Below, piece after piece: positions 43,101 through 55,100 of a stretch of 64,000 nt of DNA; within the stretch, counting starts at the first letter, position 1, and each line of letters begins with the position of its first letter. The notes under the pieces are model-generated. The model was not told where the DNA came from, searched no databases, and was given only the letters and a program-made list of their open reading frames with translations. The DNA comes from Nocardia transvalensis (GTDB taxonomy: Bacteria; Actinomycetota; Actinomycetes; Mycobacteriales; Mycobacteriaceae), in contig NZ_JADLQQ010000001.1 in assembly GCF_015477765.1 (NCBI RefSeq), positions 806,001 through 870,000 of the forward strand, read 5' to 3'. The position numbers and the translations under genes are program-made.

Positions 43101-46100
43101 GGATATCGCTCAGGCCCAGGTAGTGGTGATCGAGCAGATCCGCCTGTTCGGCCTGCAGCTGACGCAGCAGCCCGGCCAGGGTGTCGGTGGCGTTCAGGCG
43201 CACCCGCACGGGAATGGCATTGAGGAACAGGCCCACCATCGTCTCCACCCCCGGCAGCTGCGGCGGACGACCGGAGACCGTGGCGCCGAACACCACGTCG
43301 TCGCGGTCGACGCTGCGGCCGATGAGCATGCCCCACGCCGCCTGCACCACGGTGTTCACCGTGACGCCCAGGCGCGACGCCAGCCGGGTCAGCGCGGTGG
43401 TGTCGGCCACCGACAGCTCGAAGCCGACTTCGCCCACGCCCGCGGAGATTTCGCGGCCGGGATCGACCGGAGCCAGCGGGGTCGGCTCGTCGATACCGGC
43501 CAGCGCGTCCCGCCAGGCGGCGCGCGCGGCCGCCGGATCCTGCGCCACCAGCCAGGCCAGATAGTCGCCGTAGGAGCGGACCTCCGGCAGGTGCCGCGAC
43601 CGCGGTCCCAGCGCGTACAGGGTGAGCAGATCCTGCATCAGCAGCGGCATGGACCAGCCGTCGATGAGGATGTGGTGGCTGGTCACCAGCAATCGCCAGG
43701 CCTCGGGCGCGGTGCGGATCAGCGCGAACCGCAGCAGCGGCGCGGTGCGCATATCGAAGCGGTCGGCGTAGTCGGCGGCCTCGAATCGCGCCGCCTCGGC
43801 CCGCGCGACGTCCGGCTCCAGATGGGTGAGATCGATACTGCGCCAGGGCACCTCGACCGGATCGAGGACCACCTGAACCGGATTCCCCTCGGTGTCCTCG
43901 GCGAAGGCGACCCGCAGATTGTCGTGGCGATCGAGGACCGCCTGGGCGGCATCGCGCAGTCGCCGCTCGTCCACCGCACCGTTCAGATCGAGGGTGAACT
44001 GCGTGGTGTAGACGTCGACCGAGGCGTCGGCGAGCAGGGCGTGGAACAGCATGCCCGACTGCAGCGGCGTCACCGGCCAGGCGTCGGCCAGGGTCGGGTA
44101 GGTCCGGTGGAGACGATCGATATCGGCCTGCGACAGCCGCAGCAGCGGGAAGTCGGACGGGGTGAATCCGCCCGCATCCGGATGCGTGCCGTGTTCGGCC
44201 AGTCCGCCCAGCGCCCGAACCCAGTGCCCGGCAATCTCTTTCACCTGTTCGACATCGAGAACCGAGGCGGCGTAGTCGAAGCGGGCCAGCAGGCCGTCCT
44301 CGGTGGCGTCGACGGTGATGTCCAGCACCAGGTCGGCGGCCGGGGTGTCGGGATAGGCGTGGGCCGGACGCAGGTCGCGGTAGCGCAGTGCGGCCCGGCC
44401 GTGTGCCAGCGCCGCCAGGGCGTCGGCGGTGGCCGAATTCAGATAGCGCAGCAGACCGTACCCGACGCCGTGATCGGGCACCGCCCGACGCAGCTCCTTG
44501 ACCTGGGCGATGGCGCGACCGGCCGCGGGACCGCCGACGAGGGCATCGTCGAGGTCGACGCCGTCGAGGTCGAGCACCAGCGGGAAGGTGGCGGTGAAAC
44601 CGCCCACGGTGGCATCGGATTCGGGTCCCGCCACGCTCCGGCCGTCGGCGGCCAGCTGCACCACCGGGCCGAGCAGTTCGGCGGCCGAACCCCGCATCGA
44701 CGGCTCCGACGCCAGCGCGAAGGCCGTGAGGAGGATGTCCTCGATGGTGGCGTGGTAGGCGTCGGCGACCGCGCCCACCGCCGTGGCGCCCTCGGCGGTG
44801 ATGACCAGCGACACCCGGCCGCGGTGCGTCAGGTCCGCGCCGTCGATCGGTGTTTCGGCGGGGACGCCGGCCAGATGTCGCTGCCACCAGGCCAATTCGG
44901 CGACGGTGGCGTCGTCGGCCGCGCGGGCCGCCAACGCCCGGGCCACGCCGACCGGGCCCGCGTCGACCGCGGCCCGCGTGGCATGGCCGCCGGACCACGC
45001 CGCCGACAGTTCGTCGACGATGATGCGCCAGGAGGCGTCGTCGACGAGCACGCCGTTGGCGACCACGACGAGGCTGGTCGGGATGTCGTCCGCACCGTCC
45101 GGCTCGGTCGGCGCGATGAGGGCGAAGCCGATATTGCGGCCTGCGAACGGGTCGAGTTCGGCGGTCAGGGCGCGCAGCGCGACCTCGGCGGTGTCCGGGG
45201 CGGGCACGAACTGCCGCACCAGAGCCCGTGCCGGTTCGTCCGGAATCACCAGGCGCACTTCGGGGTTCGTACCACCGGTCGGCGCAGCCGCGGCGGGCAC
45301 GGCGCGCTGCGGCACCGATGCGACGGGCAGCAGCCGGGTGCTGGTGTCCGTGACGACGGGCAGGATCTGGGTCTTGGCCTCCGACCAGTCGAGAGAGAAG
45401 TCGGAATCGTCATCCACAGCGGTCGCCGAGGGCATGATGACGCCGTCGCCGTTGATCGCGCCCGCCACCGGCAGGAATTGCGTGCGAGCGTCCGCTACGG
45501 CAGAGGCGGCGGAGGCCTCGTCCTCTTCGGCGGCATCGCGGAGTCGGCTCACGGCGTTCGGCACCGGCAAGAATTGCGTCGGCGCATGGGCAACCGCGAA
45601 ATCGTCCTCGTCGGTGCCCGCCGACGCCGTGGTGGAACCACCGTGCACCGGGAGGAACTGGGTGGGAGCGTGCGCAACCGCGAAATCCTCGCTGTCCGGC
45701 CCGGTCGCGGTTGCCGCGCCGGCATCGACCCCCGAGCCCTCGCTGCTCGCTACGGTCGCCTTGTCGGCATCCGCGGGCACCTCGACGGTTTCCAGATGGG
45801 CCGACAGCATCGGGTGGCGGTCGAGCACCGACTGGACGGCCGCACGCACTCGATCCGGTGCGCAGTCGCTCGGGATGTCGAGGGCGATGGCTCGGATGTC
45901 GCGAGCGGATGGGTCGATGCACAGCAGACGGGCGGCCATCGGGGGCAGCGGCAACGGTCCCGCGGGGACCTGTTCGGCCGGTGCCGTCTCCACCGTCGCG
46001 GCGCGGGCCAGCGCCTCGACCGTGCGGGATTCGAAGACGTCGCGCGGGGTGAAGTGCACGCCGCGTGCCCGGGCCCGCGACACCACCTGGATGGACACGA

Positions 46101-49100
46101 TGCTGTCGCCACCCAGCGCGAAGAAGTCGTCGTCCAGGCCGACCCGGTCGATGCCGAGCACCTCGCCGATGACCTCGGCGACGGTCTGTTCGGCCGCGGA
46201 CTGCGGCGCCCGGTAGTCCTTCGTCTCCAGCACCGGTGCGGGCAGCGCCTTGCGATCGAGCTTGCCGACCGGGGTCAGCGGGATCTCCTCCAGCACGACG
46301 ATCGCGGTGGGCACCATGTATTCCGGCAGCGTGCGGGCCAATTCCGCGGTGAGCGCGGCGGTATCGAGCGTCGCGCCCGCGGCCGGACGCACATACGACA
46401 CCAGAATCGTTGCGCCCGTGTCGGTGTCCCGGCCGACGGTGACGGCGAAGTCCACCCCCGGCTGCGCGGTGAGCGCGCTGTCGATCTCGCCCAGTTCGAT
46501 CCGGAACCCGCGCACCTTGACCTGGAAGTCGTTGCGGCCCACATACTCCACGACTGCCTCGCCGCGCCGCCAGCGCACCACGTCGCCGGTCCGGTACAAC
46601 CGCTCCCCCGGCTCGCCGTAAGGATCGGCGACGAACCGGGCCGCGGTGAGGCCGGGGCGGTCGTGGTAGCCGCGGGCCAGCTGGATGCCGCCCAGATACA
46701 GTTCGCCCGCGACGCCTTCGGGCACCGGCCGCAGCCGCGCATCCAGGATCAGCGCCCGCATACCGCGGATCGGGCCGCCGATGGTGACCGCGTCGCCCGG
46801 CGTCAGCGGATCGCTGATATTGGTCATGATGGTGGTCTCGGTCGGGCCGTACCCGTTGTGGAAGCGGCGCCCCGAACCGTCTTGCGCGCCACCCCATTTC
46901 GCGACCAGGTCGGCGGGGACGGCTTCGCCGCCGGCGACGATCACCTGCATGTCGATGAGCGCATCCGGGTCGAGCGAGGCCAGCACCGACGGGGTGATGA
47001 AGGCGTGGGTGGCGCCCTCGCGCCGGATCAGATCCGACAGTTCCTCGCCGCCGAAGGTGCGCGGCGGCACCAGCACCAGCGTGCCGCCCGCGCCGATGGC
47101 GAGCAGCAGCTCCAGCATCGAGGCGTCGAACGACGGGGAGGCGAAGGCCAGCGCCCGCGACGTGTGGTCGAGGCGATAGCGTTCGACCTGTTCGGCGCTG
47201 AAGTTGGCCAGACCGGCGTGGGTGACCACGACGCCCTTGGGCAGTCCGGTGGAGCCGGAGGTGTAGATGACGTAGGCGGCGTTGGCGGGCCGCAGCACGC
47301 CGAGGCGTTCGTCGTCGGAAATCGGTTCGCCCGACAGCGCGTCGACGTCGTAGGCGAATTCCGGTGTGTCGAGCACGATCCAGCCGCCGGACACCTCGGG
47401 CAGGTCCGCGACCACCGAGCGGAGCGTCACGCCCAGCGATGCCCGCGAATCGGCGACCATGTGGGCGATGCGGTCGGCCGGATAGGTCGGATCGACCGGT
47501 ACGAATGCGGCACCGGCCTTGGTGACCGACCACAGCGTGACGACCGCCTCGATCGAGCGCGGAATGGCCACGGCCACCAGCACATCCGGTCCGGCGCCGA
47601 GTTCGATGAGCCGGCGGGCCAGTTTCGAGGAGGCGAGGTCGAGCTGGGTGTAGGTGTAGCTGCGGCCGTTGATGACCACGGCCGGGCCGTCCGGATTGGC
47701 GGCCACCGCGTCGGCCATCAGCTCCGGCAGGGTGCGCGGCGGCGCCGCGGGGGCGCCGGTCCGGTGCACCAGGTCGGCGCGCTCGGAGTCGTCGAGAATC
47801 TCCAGGTCACCGACCGCGGTGGTGGGGGCGGCGGCGACAGCGGCCAGGAGGCGACGGAACTGGAGACTCAGGCGCTCGACGGTGGACGCGTCGAAAAGAT
47901 CTCGGGCGTAGGTGAATTCGGCCGCCAACCCGGCTTCCGCACCGTCGGCGGTGCGCTGTTCGCGCATGGTCAGCAGCAGATCGAATTTGGCGGTGTCGGC
48001 GGCCGGGTCGAGGGCGGTGAAGCTCAGACCCGGCAGTTCGAAGCTGGTGGCGGCCAGATTCTCGAACGACAGCGCCACCTGGAACAGCGGATGCCGCGCG
48101 GCCGAACGTTCTGGATCCAGCGCCTCCACCAGCCGTTCGAACGGGATGTCGGCGTGGGCGAAGGCGCGCAGATCGGTTTCCCGATTGGCGGCCAGCAGCT
48201 CGGTGAACGACAGCCCGGCCTCGACGCGGCTGCGCAGCACCAGGGTGTTGACGAACATGCCGATCAGATCGTCGAGTTCGGCCTCGCCGCGGCCCGCGAT
48301 CGGGGTGCCGATCGCGATGTCGTCGGTGCCCGACATGCGCGCCAGGAATACCGCCAGGGCGGTGTGCACGACCATGAACAGCGTCGCGTTGTTACGGCGG
48401 GCGAGTTCGGCCAGGGCGCCGTGCACCTCGGCGTCGACCACGAAGTCGGTCTTGCCGCCGGCGAAGGATTGCGCGAGCGGGCGCGGGCGGTCGGCAGGCA
48501 GCGTGATCTCGTCGGGTAGGTCGGCGAGTTCGGTTGTCCAGTAGGACAACTGGGCCCCGGCGATCGAGGACGGATCGTTCTCGTCGCCGAGGACCTCCCG
48601 CTGCCACAGCGCGTAATCCGCATACTGCAGCGGTAGCGGCGCCCAGGCCGGTGCCACACCGCCGGAGCGGGCGACATAGGCGAGCATCAGATCGCGGGTC
48701 AGCGGACCCATCGACCAGCCGTCTGCGGCGATGTGATGGGCGACGAAGACCAGCACGAATTCGGTGGCGCCGAGCTGGAACAGGCGAATCCGGAACGGGA
48801 TCTCGGTGGTGACGTCGAAGCCGGTGGCGACCAGGCGGCCGACCTCGTGGGCGACGCGTTCCTCTCCGATCGCGGTGGGCGCCAGGTCGATCGGGACCTC
48901 GGCGGGCGACAACACCTGCTGCACCGGGCCTTCGGCCGTCTCGGGATAGATCGTGCGCAGGATCTCGTGCCGGGCAACGAGATCGGCGACGGCCTCGTGC
49001 AGGGCGGACACGTCGAGGGTGCCCGACAGCCGGATGGCGGCCGGGATGTTGTAGACCGCTGCGGCCGTATCGAATTGGTTGAGGAACCACATCCGCTGCT

Positions 49101-52100
49101 GCGCGAACGACAGCGGGATGCGCTCCGGACGCGGGCCCGCGGTCAGCGGGGTCCGGGTGCGTTCGTCGCTACCGCGTTCGACCTTCACCGCGAGCGCCGC
49201 CACGGTCGGCGCCTCGAACAGCGTGCGCACGCCGACGCGGGTGTCCATGGCCGCACCGATGCGGGCGGCGACCTGCGTCGCCAGCAACGAGTTACCGCCG
49301 AGGGCGAAGAAATCGTCGTCCGCACCCACCCGGTCCACACCCAGGACCTCGGCAAAGGTGTTCGCGACGATCTCCTCGACGGGTGTCGAAGGGGCTCGGA
49401 ACGCCGTCGACTCGAATTCCGGCTCCGGCAACGCCTTCCGGTCCAGCTTGCCGTTGACATTCAACGGCAGCGCCTCGAGGACGACAAAGGACGACGGGAC
49501 CATATAGGACGGCAACGCCTGCGCCAGAGCCGACTTCACGCGGGGAACATCGAGATCGACGGTGGCGGGGACGAGATAGGCGACCAGACGATCACCCGTG
49601 CGGGCGTCCCGCTTGGCCAAGACCGCTACCTGAGCGACCCCCGGCAGCGCGAGCAGGGCGGACTCGATTTCACCGAGTTCGATGCGGAAACCGCGGATCT
49701 TCACCTGGAAGTCGGTGCGGCCGCGGTATTCCAATTCGCCGTCGGCGGTCCACGCGGCCAGGTCGCCGGTGCGGTACATGCGCTGGCCGGGGGCGAAGGG
49801 GTTTGCCACGAAACGGTCGGCGGTCAGGTCCGGGCGGGCGAAGTAGCCGCGGGCCAATTGGGTGCCTGCTAGATACAGTTCGCCCGGAACGCCGTCGGGG
49901 ACCGGGTGGAGGCGGGAATCCAGGACGTAGGCCTGGCTGTTCCACTCCGGGCTGCCGATCGGCACCGAGACCTGGTCGGCGTCGGTCACCTCATGGGAGG
50001 TGATGGATACCGCGGCCTCGGTGGGGCCGTACAGGTTGAACAGCGCCACCTTCGGGTGAGTGGTGCGGAAACGGTGGGCCAGCGCACCGGGGAGCGCCTC
50101 GCCGATGGCCAGCACTCGGCGGAGCGCGGCGAGACCGGATTCGGCCGGTTTCGAGGGGTCGACCGCCAGGAGCGCATCCAGCATCGACGGCACCACATGC
50201 AGGGTGGTCACGGCCTCGCGGGCCATGAGGGTATTGAGATACACCGGATCTCGATGGCCGTCGGCGGTGGCGATGACCAAGCGGCCGCCGCAGACGGCGG
50301 CGGACCAGAATTCCCAGACCGACAGGTCGAAGGTGGCCGCGGTCTTCAACAAGGTGGAATCGGATGAGGTCAGCCCGAATTCGGCCGTCTTCCAGAGCAG
50401 CTGGTTGACGATCGCGGTGTGCGGTACGGCCACGCCCTTGGGGCGGCCGGTCGATCCCGACGTGAAGATCACGTAGGCGGTATTCGAATCACGCAGCGGC
50501 GCCGCACGTTCCGTGTCGTGCACCGGATCGGCCGGGTAGTCCGAAAGATCCAGTGCATCGATCCGCACCACCGAGGCGGCCGGGCCGAACATCGACTCGG
50601 CGACGGCCCGCTTCCGGGGGCCGAGGGAGTTCCCGGTCGAATCGGCCAGCGTGGGAATCGAGTCCCGACGTCCGCGCCAGTCCAGCGTCCCGGTTTCGGC
50701 GTTCACCAAGGTGACGGAGACAGCCGAGGTGACACTGTCGGAGGAAGCCGAGGTTCCGGATGCCGTCGAGGCGGTCGGGGCGTCGGCGATGTCCGAGGTT
50801 GTCAGCACGCACACCGGGTCGGCAGTGTCGAGGATGTAGCGGGTTCGTTCGGCGGGCTGATCGGGATCGAGCGGCACATACGCGCCACCGGCCTTCGCCA
50901 CCGCGTACATGGCGACGACGAGCTCCGCCGACCGCCGCAGGGCCAGCGCCACCCGCGACTCGGGGCCGACACCGAGCGAAATCAGGTGGCGGGCAAGGCG
51001 ATTGACCCGGGCATCGAGTTCGGCGTAGGTGAGTTCGAGGCGCCCGCTCTCGCTGTCGGGCAGGTCGGCGACCAGGGCCACCGCGTCGGGTGTCGAGGCG
51101 ACCGTCCGGTCCAGCAGGGTCACCAGGGTCGCGGTGTCGTCGACCGGGTGCGCGGTGTCGTTGCGGTCGAGGATCGCCCGCTGGCGCTCGTCGGCGGCGA
51201 GGATGTCGATATCGCCGACCGCCGTGGTGGCGTCGGTGACCACCGCGGCGAGCAAGTGCGACAGCCGTTCCGCGAAACCTTCCACCGTGGCGGCGTCGAA
51301 AAGGTCGGTGGCATAGGTGAAGAATCCACCGATGCCCGCAGCACCGCCGTCCTCGGCATAGGCATCGGCGACGATCAGATGCAGATCGAACTGCGACACA
51401 TCCAGATCAGCATCCACACCGGCCACGCTCAGCCCCGGCAACTCCAGCGCGGTACGAGCCAGATTCTGGAACGACAAGCCCACCTGGAACAACGGATGAT
51501 GCGCCGTCGACCGCGGCGGATTCAACACCTCCACCAAACGCTCGAACGGAACATCCGCATGCGCAAACGCCCGCAGATCCGTCTCCCGCTGCCGCACCAG
51601 CAGATCCGCGAACGACTCCCCACGATCCAGCCGCGTACGGAACACCACCGTATTCACGAACATGCCGATCAAATCATCGAGCTCGGCCTCGCCCCGGCCC
51701 GCCACAGGCGTACCGATCGCAATGTCATCGGACCCCGACAACCGCGCCAACAACACCGCAAGCGCGGTGTGCACCACCATGAACACCGTGGCACCATGCG
51801 CATGCGCGAGTTCCACCAGCCCCGCGTGAGTCTCGGCATCGATGTCGATGCCCACGCGCGCACCGGCGAGTGAGGCGACAGGTGGCCGCGGCCGATCGGT
51901 GGGCAACTCGAGCAGGTCGGGAAGATCGGCCAACTCCTGCCGCCAATACGCGATCTGCTGGGCCGCAATGGAATCCGGATCGGATTCGTCGCCCAGGACG
52001 GCCCGCTGCCACAGCGCGTAATCGGCATACTGCACGCGCAGCGGTTCCCACCCGGGGGCATTGCCGGATGTCCGCGCCGCGTACGCGGTCATCACATCGC

Positions 52101-55100
52101 GCACCAGCGGCCCCATCGACGACCCGTCGGCGGCAATGTGGTGGACCACAACGGCGAGCACGTACTCGCGGCGGGAACCCGGTGCCAGATCCGAGATCTG
52201 GAACAGCCGCACCCGCAGCGGCACCTCGGCCGTCACATCGAACGGTGTCGCGGCCAGCTCGTAGACCGCCGACGCCACCCGATCCGAGGCGATCGGTTCA
52301 GGCGCGACTCCCAGCCGGGTGTCGGCCGGTAGCACCACCTGCACCGGCCCGTCCGCGGTTTCCGGATAGATCGTGCGCAGGACCTCGTGCCGGGCGACCA
52401 CGTCGTCGAGCGCGTCGGACAGCGATTCCACGTCCAGGCTGCCGGTGAGGCGCAGCGCAAACGGCAGGTTGTAGGCGGCCGATCCGGGCGTGTGCGTGCC
52501 GTCGGCCTGGTCGAAGCGGTTGAGGAACCACATCCGCTGCTGCGCCAGCGACAGCGGCAGCCGCTCCGGCCGCACGAGGGCGCCGAGCTCGACCGACGGC
52601 GCGGCGTGCACCTCGGATTCCACGGCCGCGGCCAGCCCGCTCACCGTCGGTGTCTCGAACAGCGCCCGCACCGGCACGCGACCGCCGAGGGCCGCACCCA
52701 GCCGCGCCACCACCTGCGTGGCGACCAGTGAATTACCGCCGAGGGCGAAGAAGTCGTCGTCGGCGCCGACGCGGTCCAGGCCGAGCACCTCGCCGAAGAT
52801 CTCGGCCACGATCTCCTCGACCGGTGTTGCGGGAGCGCGGAATTCGCGGCTGGCGAAGGTCGGCTCGGGCAGTGCCTTGCGGTCGAGCTTGCCGCTGGCA
52901 TTGAGCGGAAAGGCGTCCAGGACCACAATGGTGGCCGGAACCATATAGGCCGGAAGGGTATTCGACACCGCGACACGCAGCCGGTCGGTATCGATCTGCT
53001 TGCCCGGCGCCGCAACGACGTAGGCGACCAGCTGGTCACCCAGCGACGAGGACGCCACCAGCGCCACGGCCTGGCTGACCACGGGTTGCGCCAGCAGCGC
53101 GGTCTCGATCTCCCCCAGCTCGATTCGCTGACCGCGGAACTTCACCTGGAAATCGGTGCGGCCGAGGTAATCCAGGCGGGCGGGCAGATCACCGGCGGCG
53201 GCACGCCAGACCACCAGATCACCCGTGCGATACATGCGGGTGCCGTCCCCGAAGGGGTTGGCCACGAACCGATCCGCCGTCAGATCCGGCCGCCGCACAT
53301 ATCCGCGCGCCAGCTGATCACCGGCCAGATACAGCTCCCCCGGGACACCGGCGGGCACCGGCCGCAGGCGGCCGTCCAGCACATACACCTGGGTGTTCCA
53401 CTGCGGCAGGCCGATCGGCACGGTCGGCCGGTCCTCGCCCCATGCGGGCCAGTAGGTCACCGACACCGCGGCCTCGGTCGGCCCGTACAGGTTGTGGACC
53501 CGGGCGGGCGACACGCGATGGAAGGCGTCGACGGTCTCCGGCGGCAGCGCCTCGCCGATCACCAGCACGTCCTGCAGGGTCGGGCAGGCGCCCGGTGCGG
53601 TGTGTGCGGCGAAGATGGTGAGCATGGACGGCACGAAATCGGTGACCGTTACACCCTGCGCCGCAATGGTTTCCGCGACGTAGATCGGATCCCGGTGGCC
53701 GTCGTGCGTGGCCACGACCAGCTTCGCACCGGTCCGCAACGGCATGAAGTACCCCCACAGCGACACATCGAACGTCGTCGCGGTCTTCTGCAGGTACACA
53801 TCACCCGTGCCCAGCGGGTAGGCGGCCAACATCCAGGTGATCTGGTTGTGAATGGCCGCATGCGAAACGGCCACGCCCTTGGGGCGCCCGGTCGAGCCGG
53901 AGGTGAAGATGACGTAGGCGGGATGCTCGGGCCGCAGCGGGCTCCGCAGTTCCGCGGGCCGGATGGGGCTGGGATCGAAGCCGCCGAGGTCCATGGTGTC
54001 CAGCCGCAGCACCGGCGTGCCGTACGGCAGCGCAACCGAATCGGCGACCGTGCTGACCACGACGATCGGGCGGGCGGTGTCGAGGATGTGGGCAATGCGC
54101 TCGACCGGATGATCCGGATCCAACGGCACATACGCCCCACCCGCCGCAACGATCGCGTACATGCCGACCACCAGATCCAGCGACCGCCGAATCGCCAGGC
54201 CCACCAGGGTCTCCGGACCGACGTCCCGCGAAATCAGCAGCCTGGCCAGCTGGTTCACTCGGGCGTCGAACTCGGCGTAGGTGAGGGTTTCGCCCTCGTA
54301 GGCGATCGCGACCGCGTCCGGGTACTGGTCGACCGCGCGCCGGTACCCGTCGAGCAGCAGCTCCGGCTCGACCGGATAGCCGGTGTCGTTCCAGTCGTAG
54401 AGGATCTGTACGCGCTCGTCGGGACGCAGCAGGTCGATATCGCCCACCGGGAGGGCGGGCTCGGCGGTGACGGCCTCGAGCATGCGCACCAGCCGGTCGG
54501 CGAAGCCCGCGATCGTGACCTCATCGAAAAGATCGACCGCATACGTGAACAACGCCGAGAAACCCCCCGGCACACCGCCGTCCTCCCGCGGCACCACCGT
54601 CAACTGCAGATCGAACTTCGCAACAGCACCATCGAACTCCACAGCCGAAGCAGTCAATCCGGGCAGTTCCAGCCGCGGCCTATCCATGTTCTGGAAGAAC
54701 AACGCCACCTGAAACAACGGATGATGCGCCTGCGACCGCACCGGATCCAACACCTCGACCAACCGCTCGAACGGCAACTCCGCATGCGAAAACGCCGCCA
54801 GATCGGCCTCTTTCACCTGGGTGAGCAGATCGGTGAACGATTGGCCCGAGTCGATTCGTGTCCGCAACACCAGCGTGTTGACGAACATGCCGATGAGCCC
54901 GTCCAATTCACGCTCGCCGCGTCCGGCCACGGGAGTGCCGATGGCGATATCGTCGGTCCCCGACAACCTCGCCAGCAGTGCCGCGAAAGCAGCATGCACC
55001 ACCATGAACAGCGACCCACCCGCGCGCTGCGCGAGATCCTCGAGCCTGCCGTGCAACTCGGCATCGACCGAGAAGGCGTACTCGGCACCGTGTCCGGACG

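Noticed and set aside
40264..48519. Very long plus-strand open frame opposite the NRPS gene
   Set aside because: It is an antisense shadow caused by high GC and the codon bias of the NRPS; its translation is Arg/Gly/His-rich with no domain, and the minus strand has clear NRPS motifs throughout.
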